This document shows positions 1-7,467 of a stretch of 8,646 bases of DNA, piece by piece. Each line of letters begins with the position of its first letter. The stretch's first letter is position 1. Made by a program: the position numbers and the translations under genes. Location: assembly GCA_007050885.1 (NCBI GenBank), contig SMYQ01000200.1, positions 1 through 8,646 of the forward strand, in the 5' to 3' direction. The notes under the pieces were generated by a model. The model did not search any database. It was not told the origin of the DNA and saw only the letters and a list, made by a program, of their open reading frames with translations. The DNA is from Candidatus Bathyarchaeota archaeon (GTDB lineage Archaea > Thermoproteota > Bathyarchaeia > 40CM-2-53-6 > RBG-13-38-9).

Positions 1-77
1 GTCTTCCCGTGGTCGATGTGCCCCATCGTCCCTACGTTCAGGTGCGGCTTCGTCCGCTCAAACTTCTGCTTCGCCAT
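1..77 (-). CDS. tuf: Elongation factor Tu, N-terminal fragment
   Basis: EF-Tu is the GTPase that delivers aminoacyl-tRNA to the ribosomal A site in the cytoplasm. Only the first 25 codons and two bases of the next are inside the window; the gene continues past the left edge. The visible protein starts [19 protein letters not shown] and runs into the P-loop HIDHGK at about residues 20-25, the expected opening of EF-Tu with the G1 nucleotide-binding motif. The ATG at 77 is preceded by an AGAAGGAGAG Shine-Dalgarno site about 9 nt upstream. It lies 36 nt after the fusA stop on the same strand, the classical last position of the str operon. Methionine stands where most EF-Tu proteins have isoleucine (GTMGH instead of GTIGH), probably a neutral change. 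A second tuf copy elsewhere in the genome is possible but cannot be seen here. Confidence 0.96.
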   Translation of the reverse strand, partial: MAKQKFERTKPHLNVGTMGHIDHGK

Positions 78-113
78 GAATGATCTCTCCTTCTAGACAA
101 TCATCAAATGAAT

Positions 114-2180
114 TTATTTCAACATTTCTTGCATCACTGACTCAGATACTGGCTGGTAGTGATCGAATTCCATACTGAATACACCACGACCTTGTGTTGC
201 AGAACGCAATTCAGTTGCGTAACCGAACATTTCGGCCAGAGGAACCATAGCACGGATCGCCTGAGCATTGCCCTGACGTATTTCCATACCTAGGATATTG
301 CCACGACGGCTGTTCACCTGCCCAATAATGTCGCCAAGGTAATCTTCCGGAACCACAATTTCCACTTTCATCATAGGTTCAAGAAGAACTGGGCCACCTT
401 TTTGAACACCTTCTTTGAAGGCCATCGATGCCGCAATCTTGAAAGCCATCTCACTAGAGTCGACTTCATGATAAGAACCATCGGTTAGAGTGACTAGCAT
501 ATCTACAACCGGATATCCGGCCAGCACACCACTGTCTGCTGCTTCCATAATTCCTTTTTCGACAGCGGGAATATATTCTTTAGGAATTGCACCACCGACG
601 ATTTTATTCTCGAATAAAACCCCACTACCTCGTTCGCCAGGTACCAGGGAAATCACGACATGACCATACTGCCCTCGGCCACCTGTTTGCTTCGCGTATT
701 TATGAGAAACTTTCTCGACTGAACGTGTAATCGACTCGCGATAGGCAACGCGTGGGCGTCCCACATTGGCCTGCACGCGAAATTCCCTGAGCATGCGATC
801 AACCAACACATCCAAGTGCAACTCACCCATCCCCGAAATAACCGTTTGACCGGTATTCTCGTCGGATCTCACACGGAAAGTCGGATCTTCTTCAGCCAGC
901 TTGCGGAGCGCCTCACCCATCTTGTCCTGGTCTGCAGTGCTCTTAGGTTCAATTGCAATCGAAATGACTGGCTCGGGGAAAGAAATGCTTTCCAGGACAA
1001 CTTTTTTGTTGTCGCATAGAGTATCACCCGTAAAAGTCTCTTTAAAACCTAACACAGCACCGATATCGCCAGCACGTACTTCGGTGATATCCTCGCGGCG
1101 ATCGGCATACATACGGATCAGACGGCCAATTCGCTCGCGCTTCCCTTTCGTCGAATTGAGCACCATCGATCCTTGGTTGACAACACCGGAATAAACTCGG
1201 AAATAGGCCAGACGACCCACGTAGGGATCAGTAACAATCTTAAAGACCAAGGCACTCATTGGGGCGCTGTCATCGGCAGACAACTCGATAACTTCTTCCG
1301 TATCCGGATCGTGCCCCTTGACCGGTGGAATTTCGGCCGGCGACGGGAGGTAATCGATAACCGCATCCAGCAAGATCTGGACGCCTTTATTGCGTAGAGA
1401 AGAACCGCAAAAGACCGGGGTAGCCTTCCCCGCAATCACAGCACGACGAAGCGCTGCCTTGAGTTCATCCAGGCTAATATCCTCACCTTCGAGGTATTTT
1501 ATAGTAAGTTCGTCGTCCAGTTCGGCAATGCGCTCTACCAGGTGATTACGTGCATCTTCCGCATCTTCCTTATAATCGCCCGGGATTTCGATGTGCTTGG
1601 GATCTTTTCCAAGGTCATCTTCCCAAATGGTAGCTGTTTGCTCCAAAATGTTGATAACACCATGGAAACCAGCTTCCATTCCAAGCGGGATCTGCATTGC
1701 AAGCGGATTAGCGCCTAACCGGTCACGGATAGAATCCAGGGTACGTTCATAAGAAGCGCCAACACGATCCATTTTGTTGACAAAGCAAATACGCGGCACA
1801 CCATAGCGGTCAGCCTGTCGCCAGACCGTCTCACTCTGCGGTTCAACTCCCTGAACGGCATCAAAAATTACAACGCCACCATCCAACACACGTAGGGAAC
1901 GTTGTACTTCAGCCGTGAAGTCGATGTGGCCGGGTGTATCAATGATATTGACCTGATATCCCTTCCACTCTGCAGAAACAGCTGCTGAAACGATCGTAAT
2001 CCCACGTTCGCGTTCCTGTTCCATCCAGTCCGTAACCGTTGTTCCATCATCTACAGAGCCAAGCCTGTAAGTCTTGCCCGTATAGAACAGAATACGTTCT
2101 GTGGTTGTGGTCTTACCCGCATCGATATGCGCGATAACTCCAATATTTCTGTACCGTTCCAGCGGATGCTCGCGTGCCAT
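114..2180 (-). CDS. fusA: Elongation factor G (translocation GTPase)
   Basis: EF-G drives GTP-dependent translocation of tRNA and mRNA on the ribosome and, with ribosome recycling factor, splits post-termination ribosomes. The 688-residue product has the usual family length. The GTPase motifs are intact: G1 AHIDAGKT at 17-24, G2 RGITI at 59-63, G3 DTPGH at 81-85, G4 NKMD at 135-138 and a G5 GSS at 259-261. Domain II follows at about 305-400 and domain III at about 410-480. Domain IV holds the [10 protein letters not shown] loop, with His571 matching the histidine at the domain IV tip that enters the decoding centre. Domain V closes the protein from about 605. The ATG at 2180 has an AAGG site 9-10 nt upstream. 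The gene sits 36 nt after rpsG and 36 nt before tuf, so co-transcription is likely. Nothing suggests a tetracycline-protection or mitochondrial-type paralogue; the str-operon position supports the main fusA. Confidence 0.98.
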   Translation of the reverse strand: MAREHPLERYRNIGVIAHIDAGKTTTTERILFYTGKTYRLGSVDDGTTVTDWMEQERERGITIVSAAVSAEWKGYQVNIIDTPGHIDFTAEVQRSLRVLDGGVVIFDAVQGVEPQSETVWRQADRYGVPRICFVNKMDRVGASYERTLDSIRDRLGANPLAMQIPLGMEAGFHGVINILEQTATIWEDDLGKDPKHIEIPGDYKEDAEDARNHLVERIAELDDELTIKYLEGEDISLDELKAALRRAVIAGKATPVFCGSSLRNKGVQILLDAVIDYLPSPAEIPPVKGHDPDTEEVIELSADDSAPMSALVFKIVTDPYVGRLAYFRVYSGVVNQGSMVLNSTKGKRERIGRLIRMYADRREDITEVRAGDIGAVLGFKETFTGDTLCDNKKVVLESISFPEPVISIAIEPKSTADQDKMGEALRKLAEEDPTFRVRSDENTGQTVISGMGELHLDVLVDRMLREFRVQANVGRPRVAYRESITRSVEKVSHKYAKQTGGRGQYGHVVISLVPGERGSGVLFENKIVGGAIPKEYIPAVEKGIMEAADSGVLAGYPVVDMLVTLTDGSYHEVDSSEMAFKIAASMAFKEGVQKGGPVLLEPMMKVEIVVPEDYLGDIIGQVNSRRGNILGMEIRQGNAQAIRAMVPLAEMFGYATELRSATQGRGVFSMEFDHYQPVSESVMQEMLK

Positions 2181-2216
2181 TCAATAAGTACCTTATAAAA
2201 TAGAACCTGTAGGTTT

Positions 2217-2684
2217 CTAAACTCGATAATGAGAGAAAGCGCGGTTGGCTTCAGCCATTTTGTGGGCTTCATCGCGTTTGCGAATCGCAGCGCCAGTCTC
2301 ATTTGTTGCATCGACCAATTCGGAAGCCAGCTTGTCAGCGAAAGATTTTCCAGAGCGGTCACGAGCAGCAGCAAGAATCCAACGAATCGCCAATGTAGTA
2401 CGACGTTCGGATGAGACTTCCATAGGAACCTGGTAAGTAGCGCCACCCACGCGGCGAGGTCGAACTTCCATCGCAGGTGATACGTTTCGCAGTGCAGTAT
2501 CAAAAACTTCCAGGGGATTCTTGTCAGTACGTTCTTTGACCAAATCCAAGGCATCGTACATAAGACCGACGGCCAGGCTTTTCTTGCCGCGCTTCATAAT
2601 ATGCTGGATCATGGTCTGGATGTTTACGCTGTTATAGCGGGTGTCGGGCGGGATGACCCGCTCTTCAGGTTTTCCTCTTCGCAT
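2217..2684 (-). CDS. rpsG: 30S ribosomal protein S7
   Basis: S7 is the primary 16S rRNA-binding protein that nucleates assembly of the 30S head and lines the E-site/mRNA exit region. The 155-residue product matches the usual 155-156. It begins MRRGKPEERVIPPDTRYNS and shows family hallmarks: the MIQHIMKRGKK segment, the RPRRVGGATYQVP beta-hairpin region at about 76-88, and the C-terminal AHKMAEANRAFSHYR end. I chose the ATG at 2684 because it gives the canonical N terminus and has a GGGAGAG Shine-Dalgarno site 6-7 nt upstream. The open frame extends to 2798, but that extension lies inside rpsL and has no homology. It starts 16 nt after the rpsL stop, too short a gap for the S7-binding operator found between rpsL and rpsG in E. 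coli. Any autogenous control would have to act elsewhere, for example in the leader before rpsL. Confidence 0.97.
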   Translation of the reverse strand: MRRGKPEERVIPPDTRYNSVNIQTMIQHIMKRGKKSLAVGLMYDALDLVKERTDKNPLEVFDTALRNVSPAMEVRPRRVGGATYQVPMEVSSERRTTLAIRWILAAARDRSGKSFADKLASELVDATNETGAAIRKRDEAHKMAEANRAFSHYRV

Positions 2685-2700
2685 GCTATCTCTCCCAGAT

Positions 2701-3117
2701 TTACTTCGGACGCTTCGCGCCGTACTTCGAGCGGCCCTGCTTACGATCAGACACCCCGGTGGTGTCAAGTGAACCCCGGACAATGTGATAACGAACACCA
2801 GGCAGATCTTTTACACGACCACCGCGGACCAAAACCACAGAGTGTTCCTGCAATTGATGGCCTTCGCCAGGGATATAAGCCGTTACTTCAATGCCATTGG
2901 TCAGGCGCACACGAGCGATTTTCCGCAAAGCCGAGTTAGGCTTTTTGGGCGTCATGGTACGCACAACGGTGCACACTCCGCGCTTCTGAGGAGCACCCTT
3001 ATCCTGACGGAAACGGCGCTGTTTGTAGCTGTTGAGTGTGTACTGCAAGGCTGGTGCCTTGCTTTTGGCTTTTTTAGTTTTGCGGCCCTTGCGGACCATT
3101 TGGTTGATAGTCGGCAC
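2701..3117 (-). CDS. rpsL: 30S ribosomal protein S12
   Basis: S12 sits at the 30S decoding centre and controls accuracy; it is the classical streptomycin-resistance target. The 138-residue product starts [13 protein letters not shown] and contains [37 protein letters not shown] and the C-terminal [10 protein letters not shown]. The start is GTG at 3117, fixed by homology and by a GGAGG five bases upstream. Lys58 and Lys59 in the PKKPN loop and Lys103 in RVKDLPG are present, so the residues tied to streptomycin sensitivity are unmutated. Asp104 corresponds to the aspartate that RimO beta-methylthiolates in other bacteria. Compared with E. coli there is an extra segment of about 13-15 residues at roughly 26-40, as in Bacillus-type S12. 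It is the first gene of the str operon, 176 nt after rpoB and 16 nt before rpsG. Confidence 0.98.
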   Translation of the reverse strand: MPTINQMVRKGRKTKKAKSKAPALQYTLNSYKQRRFRQDKGAPQKRGVCTVVRTMTPKKPNSALRKIARVRLTNGIEVTAYIPGEGHQLQEHSVVLVRGGRVKDLPGVRYHIVRGSLDTTGVSDRKQGRSKYGAKRPK

Positions 3118-3122
3118 CTTTG

Positions 3123-3127
3123 CCTCC
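3123..3127 (-). promoter_or_regulatory. Shine-Dalgarno site fixing the rpsL GTG start
   Basis: GGAGG on the minus strand ends five bases before the GTG at 3117. No ATG in this frame gives the S12 N terminus (the next methionine is residue 7, inside the conserved PTINQMVRK block), so this site decides a GTG start. Confidence 0.85.
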
Positions 3128-3161
3128 GATTACAAATTATTTCACAAATATTTTTTGCAAG

Positions 3162-3198
3162 AAATGAGGCCATCAGAGAAGTATCGATGGCCTCATTT
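3162..3198 (-). promoter_or_regulatory. Long perfect hairpin in the str-operon leader (candidate attenuator or terminator)
   Basis: On the minus strand the arms AAATGAGGCCATC and GATGGCCTCATTT form a perfect 13-bp stem around an 11-nt loop, about 45 nt before the rpsL start and downstream of the predicted rpsL promoter. The 3' arm ends ATTT and is followed by CTTGC, so there is a short U-containing tail but no true U-run. It could be a weak terminator for rpoB readthrough, an attenuator, or a protein-binding leader structure. The inverted repeat is seen directly; its role is inferred. Confidence 0.6.
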
Positions 3199-3217
3199 GT
3201 AGCTGCCATGCTTTATT

Positions 3218-3237
3218 AGGCGGGAGAATGGCCGCCT
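3218..3237 (-). promoter_or_regulatory. Small GC-rich leader hairpin before rpsL
   Basis: AGGCGG and CCGCCT on the minus strand form a perfect 6-bp stem with an 8-nt loop, near the 5' end of the predicted rpsL leader. The GGCCAT overlapping its 5' arm and loop (3233 to 3228) is identical to part of the 5' arm of the larger hairpin at 3162-3198. It could therefore pair with that hairpin's 3' arm instead, giving two mutually exclusive folds. No U-run follows. Confidence 0.4.
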
Positions 3238-3260
3238 TTCAGGGTCGGCAACGAAAAAAG

Positions 3261-3289
3261 ATTTTATCACCGGCCCAAAGTTACGTCAA
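3261..3289 (-). promoter_or_regulatory. Sigma-70-type promoter for the str operon (rpsL-rpsG-fusA-tuf)
   Basis: On the minus strand, TTGACG (3289-3284) is separated by exactly 17 nt from TAAAAT (3266-3261), five of six matches to consensus in each box. It begins only four bases past the rpoB stop codon. The predicted start point near 3254 leaves a leader of about 135 nt before the rpsL GTG. Its position argues that the str genes are expressed independently of rpoB, in addition to any readthrough. Confidence 0.75.
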
Positions 3290-3293
3290 GGCT

Positions 3294-6200
3294 TCATTTG
3301 TCCAAAAGCTTCTCGCCAATGTCTAACAAGCCTGTTTGCATCCTGGGCGGATGAGTTTTCTCTTCGTCCTTACCGAATTTAACCACATCGCCACTGTCGT
3401 TGATAGCTTCCACGGCCAACCCAAGACTTTGGAGTTCTTTAACCAACACGCGGAAGGAAGCTGGAATACTCGGATCCTCGATCGGTTCACCTTTGACGAT
3501 GGCCTCGTACGTGTTCACACGCCCTTGAACATCGTCTGACTTGACGGTGAGCATTTCTTGCAAGGTGTAAGCAGCACCGTAAGCCTCCAAAGCCCAAACC
3601 TCCATCTCACCAAAGCGCTGACCGCCAAATTGAGCTTTACCACCCAAAGGCTGCTGCGTAACCAAGCTATACGGGCCGGTCGAACGAGCATGTACTTTAT
3701 CCTCGACCAAGTGATGAAGCTTGAGTATTGTCATTACACCGACAGTTACCGGCTGATCGTAAGGCAAACCGGACTTCCCATCACGCAACACCTGCTTCCC
3801 AAGGGTGGGCACCGGAATACCTGTTTTGGCCATCAAAGCCTGAGTCTCTTCATGCAGTTTTTCATCACTCACCTGACCATCCTGGCCGAGGCTTTCCATC
3901 CACAAGCGCAAGCACGCGCTAATAGCAGCACCATCGAATGTTTGCCGCAATTGTGGATCGCTGCCATCAGCGTAGAAAATGGAATCAGGATCATAGCCAT
4001 GATCACGCAACCACTCTCGTGTAGTAGCATCACGCGCAAAATCGACCTTGTAAAGGTCATAAACATCATAGCCACGCTCGCCTAGATACTCTTCCAGATA
4101 CAATCGGCGTACTTCGTCGTCATCCTGGATCGTCTCAGGATCGTACTCTTCTTGCTTGAGCCATTCCCAGGCAGTCTCCGCAGATTCTTTCCAGGCCTGG
4201 TCCACAATCCAAGCGCGCGCTAGCTCGGCCTCGATCTCGGCCTCGGTGGCACCATCGAAGACGGGCGTGAGAGCACGGAAACCAAGCCGCTTAGCTGCCC
4301 ATCCCAGATGTACTTCCAGCACCTGACCGATGTTCATACGACCGGGAACACCCAATGGGTTGAGGATCAAATCAACAGGCGTACCGTCTTCCAGGAAAGG
4401 CATATCCTCTACAGGAACGACCTTAGAAACAACGCCTTTATTCCCGTGGCGGCCAGCCATCTTGTCACCAGCAGTGATTTTACGGCGCTGTGCCACAGAG
4501 ACACGCACCATCATGTCAACACCAGCGGAGAGATCAGAATTCTCCTCACGCGTGAACACCTTGACATCCACAACCTTGCCGCGCTCACCATGGGGCATGC
4601 GCAGCGAGGTATCTTTCACGTCGCGAGACTTTTCACCGAAAATAGCGCGCAGCAGGCGCTCTTCTGGTGTCAATTCTTTTTCACCCTTCGGAGTGATCTT
4701 ACCGACCAGAATGTCGTTCGGACCAACTTCGGCGCCAATACGAATGATGCCGTTCTCGTCCAGGTCCTTGATTGCATCTTCACCAACATTGGGAATATCG
4801 CGCGTGATTTCTTCGGGACCTAATTTCGTATCCCGAGCCTCCACCTCGTACTTCTCGATGTGAACTGATGTAAAGCGATCTTCTTGAACCATTCGCTCTG
4901 AGATAAGGATCGCGTCTTCGAAGTTGCCGCCCTCCCAAGAGAGAAACGCAACAACACAGTTTTGACCGAGCGCCAGTTCACCACTCTCCGTCGAGGAGGA
5001 ATCAGCAATGATGTCACCTTTCTTAACAATCTGGCCTTTGACCACGGCCGGGCGCTGGTCGATACAAGTGCTCTGGTTCGAACGCTGGTACTTACGCAAT
5101 TGATATGTACGCAAGCCATCTTTTTCACGGATGACAATCGAACTGCCAGTCACAGATGTAACTTCGCCGTCAGCCTCGGCCACAATCACCTGGCCGGAGT
5201 CGAGTGCTGCATGATATTCCATCCCAGTCGAAACCATGGGGATTTCAGGGCGCACCAAGGGCACAGCCTGGGCCTGCATGTTCGAGCCCATCAAAGCGCG
5301 GTTAGCATCGTCATGTTCCAAAAATGGGATCAATGCCGCACTGATACCAACCACCTGGTGTGGAGCCACATCCATAAACTGAACATTATCCGGGTTTGAG
5401 AACACAAAACCAGAATGATAACGACTGGAAACACGTTCACGGACATACTCATTATTCTCTGTCAATGGCGCATTCGCCTGCGCAATGACATATTTATCCT
5501 CTGCATCTGCAGAAAGATATTCGATCTCATCAGATACAAACGGGACGATTCTTACATCACCTTCAATCTTGGAAATCTTCTTGAACGCAGCATCATCGAT
5601 ACGCTCGCCAGCTTTGACGATTACATTATCCTTCGAATCCTTGATATCTTCTTTTGCAGCCCGGCCAATGAGCCTCTCGTCACTGCTCTTCAAAGATTTA
5701 AATACACGGCGATATGGGGTTTCAATGAAGCCATATTCGTTGACCCGTGAAAAGGATGCCAAGCGGCCGATCAAGCCAATGTTTGGACCTTCTGGCGTCT
5801 CGATCGGACAAATACGACCATAGTGCGAGTGATGCACATCGCGCACATCGAAGCCGGCGCGCTCACGGCGTAAACCGCCAGGGCCTAATGCAGAAAGCGT
5901 GCGCTTGTGGCGCAACTCGGCCAACGGGTTGGTCTGGTCCATAAATTGGGAAAGCTGGCTGGAACCGAAGAACTCGCGCAACGCAGCAACCACCGGGCGG
6001 ATGTTCACCAATGTGACAGGCGAAAGCTGTTCCTGGTCGCGGATGGACATGCGCTCTTTGATAACACGCTCCATACGGCGCAAACCAATGCGCAGCTTGT
6101 TCTGAATCAACTCGCCGACAGTCTTGACACGGCGATTGCCGAGGTGGTCGATATCATCCGGCTTCTCGGCACCGTTGTTGATCTGGATCATTCGACGCAC

Positions 6201-7184
6201 AAGGCGGACAATGTCGTCTTTGGTAACGGTCCGATGCGGGATAGGGATATTCAAATCCAGCTTCTGGTTTAGCTTATAGCGGCCTACACGTTCAAGGTCG
6301 TAATGCCGTTGGTCAAAGAGTTGTTCCACCAAAAATTCGCGCGCGTTTTCCAGCGTAGCCGGATCACCCGGGCGCATCTTGCGAAAGAATTCGATTAAAG
6401 CTGCTTCCGCAATGGTGTGGCCGGAAGAAAGATCCCATTCCGGTTCCTGGCGCAGGGTCGACGCGATAAACATACGCTCGGGATTGTTATCCACATCTTT
6501 GAACAGCGACAGGATCTCTTCATCGGAACCAGTCTTGAGCAGAGAATCTCCGTTACCATCATCGACAGCGGCCAGGGCGCGTAAGAAAACCGTGATAGGG
6601 ACTGTACGCTTGCGGTTGAACTTGAGGATAATGTAGTCGCTCTTGCGCGTTTCGAACTCCATCCAGGCGCCGCGGTCAGGGATGAGTTTGGCCATTGCCA
6701 AGGCGCGACCGGTCGAACGGTCAACTGGGGCTTCGAAATAAACGCCAGGAGAACGAATCAATTGCGAAACTACCACTCGCTCTGTACCATTGATGATAAA
6801 TGTTCCCTTGTCAGTCATCTCAGGAAAGTCACCCAAGAAGATATCTTGCTTCATAGGTTCGGGAACATCAGCACCAGCCAATAACACCGAAACATAGAGA
6901 GGGCTTGCATAGGTCAGGTCGCGTTCAACACACTCTTCGATAGTGTGCTTGGGCTCACCAAACCAATACTTCAAGCCCCATTGCTCTGATTCGGGGCTAC
7001 GACTGGGAAAATACAATTTCATTCCCTTGTTATAGGATTCAATAGGTGAGACCTCGTGAAAGAGGTCTCCAAGGCCTTCGCGTTTCAAACGCTCGAAAGA
7101 ATCAAGTTGTACTTCAATTAGATCGGGTAAATTAAGTTTAACAGGAATGCGGGCAAAATTCTTACGGGGAAGGGCAGATGCCAT
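3294..7184 (-). CDS. rpoB: DNA-directed RNA polymerase subunit beta
   Basis: Beta forms one pincer of RNA polymerase, contributes to the active centre and binds rifampicin. The 1296-residue product is longer than B. subtilis beta (about 1190) and shorter than E. coli beta (1342). Landmarks in order: N-terminal protrusion and lobe; the [11 protein letters not shown] to SALGPGG rifampicin cluster at 407-434 (His426, Ser431, but Thr429); [14 protein letters not shown]; the [18 protein letters not shown] region; [12 protein letters not shown] with catalytic-centre Lys908 and Lys916; and the C-terminal [20 protein letters not shown] clamp contact. Two extra segments stand out, at about 505-553 and 989-1132. 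The large E. coli insert before [12 protein letters not shown] is absent. The ATG at 7184 has an AGGAGAG site 6 nt upstream, and the N terminus (residues 9-16 NFARIPVK) aligns with other beta subunits. The gene has its own promoter at 7267-7296 and is followed directly by the str promoter. No rpoC lies after it, and no rplJL lies before it. Confidence 0.98.
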   Translation of the reverse strand: MASALPRKNFARIPVKLNLPDLIEVQLDSFERLKREGLGDLFHEVSPIESYNKGMKLYFPSRSPESEQWGLKYWFGEPKHTIEECVERDLTYASPLYVSVLLAGADVPEPMKQDIFLGDFPEMTDKGTFIINGTERVVVSQLIRSPGVYFEAPVDRSTGRALAMAKLIPDRGAWMEFETRKSDYIILKFNRKRTVPITVFLRALAAVDDGNGDSLLKTGSDEEILSLFKDVDNNPERMFIASTLRQEPEWDLSSGHTIAEAALIEFFRKMRPGDPATLENAREFLVEQLFDQRHYDLERVGRYKLNQKLDLNIPIPHRTVTKDDIVRLVRRMIQINNGAEKPDDIDHLGNRRVKTVGELIQNKLRIGLRRMERVIKERMSIRDQEQLSPVTLVNIRPVVAALREFFGSSQLSQFMDQTNPLAELRHKRTLSALGPGGLRRERAGFDVRDVHHSHYGRICPIETPEGPNIGLIGRLASFSRVNEYGFIETPYRRVFKSLKSSDERLIGRAAKEDIKDSKDNVIVKAGERIDDAAFKKISKIEGDVRIVPFVSDEIEYLSADAEDKYVIAQANAPLTENNEYVRERVSSRYHSGFVFSNPDNVQFMDVAPHQVVGISAALIPFLEHDDANRALMGSNMQAQAVPLVRPEIPMVSTGMEYHAALDSGQVIVAEADGEVTSVTGSSIVIREKDGLRTYQLRKYQRSNQSTCIDQRPAVVKGQIVKKGDIIADSSSTESGELALGQNCVVAFLSWEGGNFEDAILISERMVQEDRFTSVHIEKYEVEARDTKLGPEEITRDIPNVGEDAIKDLDENGIIRIGAEVGPNDILVGKITPKGEKELTPEERLLRAIFGEKSRDVKDTSLRMPHGERGKVVDVKVFTREENSDLSAGVDMMVRVSVAQRRKITAGDKMAGRHGNKGVVSKVVPVEDMPFLEDGTPVDLILNPLGVPGRMNIGQVLEVHLGWAAKRLGFRALTPVFDGATEAEIEAELARAWIVDQAWKESAETAWEWLKQEEYDPETIQDDDEVRRLYLEEYLGERGYDVYDLYKVDFARDATTREWLRDHGYDPDSIFYADGSDPQLRQTFDGAAISACLRLWMESLGQDGQVSDEKLHEETQALMAKTGIPVPTLGKQVLRDGKSGLPYDQPVTVGVMTILKLHHLVEDKVHARSTGPYSLVTQQPLGGKAQFGGQRFGEMEVWALEAYGAAYTLQEMLTVKSDDVQGRVNTYEAIVKGEPIEDPSIPASFRVLVKELQSLGLAVEAINDSGDVVKFGKDEEKTHPPRMQTGLLDIGEKLLDK
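3942..4166 (-). repeat. Three tandem 25-codon repeats inside the rpoB insert
   Basis: Residues 1007-1081 of beta divide into three 25-residue units beginning at 1007, 1032 and 1057 (DNA 4166-4092, 4091-4017, 4016-3942). Each opens with a related motif: [39 protein letters not shown]. Shared positions within the unit are Glu1, aromatic 2, Leu3, Tyr8-Asp9, Ile/Leu13 and Asp17. The codons have diverged, so the duplication is old. The units lie in an acidic, aromatic-rich insert of about 130 extra residues after the conserved [14 protein letters not shown]. Thermus beta also carries a shorter insert at this point. Confidence 0.7.
5526..5672 (-). other. Extra ~50-residue segment in beta resembling a beta-prime motif
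   Basis: Between the conserved PYRRV and [17 protein letters not shown] blocks, B. subtilis beta has about 12 residues and this protein has about 61. The added part, residues 505-553, reads [11 protein letters not shown], then [17 protein letters not shown]. From memory this resembles the RpoC pattern GR-(x)n-DI-x-DP-(x)n-VIV-x-x-G/N-E-x-I-D-(x)n-A-(x)n-I just before the second zinc-binding site of beta-prime. The extra length is seen directly by comparison with remembered sequences; the relationship to beta-prime is inferred and unproven. Confidence 0.45.
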
Positions 7185-7231
7185 TCGTCTCTCCTAAACT
7201 GGGACTGGGCACGACTTAAAAAAACACGAAT

Positions 7232-7257
7232 CTATCCCACTAACCATAGCGGGACAG
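7232..7257 (-). promoter_or_regulatory. Hairpin at the predicted 5' end of the rpoB mRNA
   Basis: On the minus strand CTGTCCCGCTA pairs with TAGTGGGATAG as an 11-bp stem (nine Watson-Crick pairs, two G-U) closed by a TGGT tetraloop. It begins about three bases after the predicted transcription start and ends 47 nt before the rpoB ATG. The two wobble pairs form only in RNA made from this strand; on the opposite strand they would be C-A mismatches. A six-T run follows, but seven bases after the stem, so it is not a standard terminator. It may stabilise the transcript or serve as a regulatory site. Confidence 0.55.
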
Positions 7258-7266
7258 CAATCGTTG

Positions 7267-7296
7267 ATTATATACCTTAAAATAGATTTTGGTCAA
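7267..7296 (-). promoter_or_regulatory. Sigma-70-type promoter for rpoB
   Basis: On the minus strand TTGACC (7296-7291) and a perfect TATAAT (7272-7267) are separated by 18 nt. The predicted start near 7260 gives a leader of about 75 nt to the rpoB ATG. This is the strongest promoter-like sequence in the window and indicates that beta is not made solely by readthrough from rplJL, as it is in many bacteria. Confidence 0.8.
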
Positions 7297-7307
7297 GTTG
7301 ATTTTGG
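7285..7307. repeat. Short direct repeat overlapping the rpoB -35 box
   Basis: GATTTTGG occurs at 7285-7292 and again at 7300-7307, a 15-nt period. One copy overlaps the edge of the rpoB -35 hexamer and the other lies just upstream of it. It could be an operator half-site pair, but eight AT-rich bases can recur by chance. Confidence 0.3.
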
Positions 7308-7344
7308 ATTTCTTCTAAAACCCACTTGCTCATTTTCCGAACGG

Positions 7345-7374
7345 ATGGCAGCATTTTATCACAAATTTTATAAC
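7345..7374 (+). promoter_or_regulatory. Weak candidate promoter for the divergent transporter gene
   Basis: ATGGCA (7345-7350) lies 18 nt before TATAAC (7369-7374), giving four and five of six consensus matches. A start near 7381 would leave a leader of about 87 nt. The surrounding sequence is AT-rich, so a chance match is quite possible. I see no better candidate between the rpoB promoter and 7467. Confidence 0.3.
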
Positions 7375-7455
7375 TTTGCACTATCCGGAGGGTTAACTCA
7401 TTTGTACCATAACTCGCACCCATTTGAACTTGAAGTAAAATCCATAGAAAATTTC

Positions 7456-7461
7456 AAGGAG
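7456..7461 (+). promoter_or_regulatory. Shine-Dalgarno site fixing the transporter start
   Basis: AAGGAG lies six bases before the ATG at 7468. The reading frame stays open upstream through a TTG at 7402 (with GGAGGG 10 nt before it) and an ATG at 7345 (no good ribosome site), so this site is the main argument for the 7468 start. Confidence 0.75.
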
Positions 7462-7467
7462 AACAGC

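Noticed and set aside
78..119. TTGAAA near the fusA end, considered as a -35 box for a separate tuf promoter.
   Set aside because: At 17 nt spacing the -10 position reads TGTCTA, which matches consensus poorly, and co-transcription with fusA explains tuf expression.
2202..2218. Small inverted repeat spanning the rpsG stop, considered as an intercistronic terminator.
   Set aside because: It has only about six base pairs with a bulge and no U-run. It would not be expected to stop transcription.
2685..2798. 38-codon N-terminal extension of the S7 reading frame.
   Set aside because: It lies inside rpsL in another frame and is unlike any S7 N terminus. The ATG at 2684 has a proper Shine-Dalgarno site and the canonical MRRGKPEER start.
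3254..3259. T-run just after rpoB as the rpoB terminator tail.
   Set aside because: No stable stem precedes it; the upstream bases form the -10 and spacer of the str promoter.
4308..4863. Overlapping plus-strand open frames of 171 and 177 codons opposite rpoB.
   Set aside because: They are antisense shadows of a strongly conserved coding region, with no recognisable protein features. The same applies to the other open frames opposite rpoB and fusA.
7219..7257. rpoB leader hairpin plus six-T run as an intrinsic terminator.
   Set aside because: The T-run starts seven bases after the stem, too far for normal intrinsic termination.
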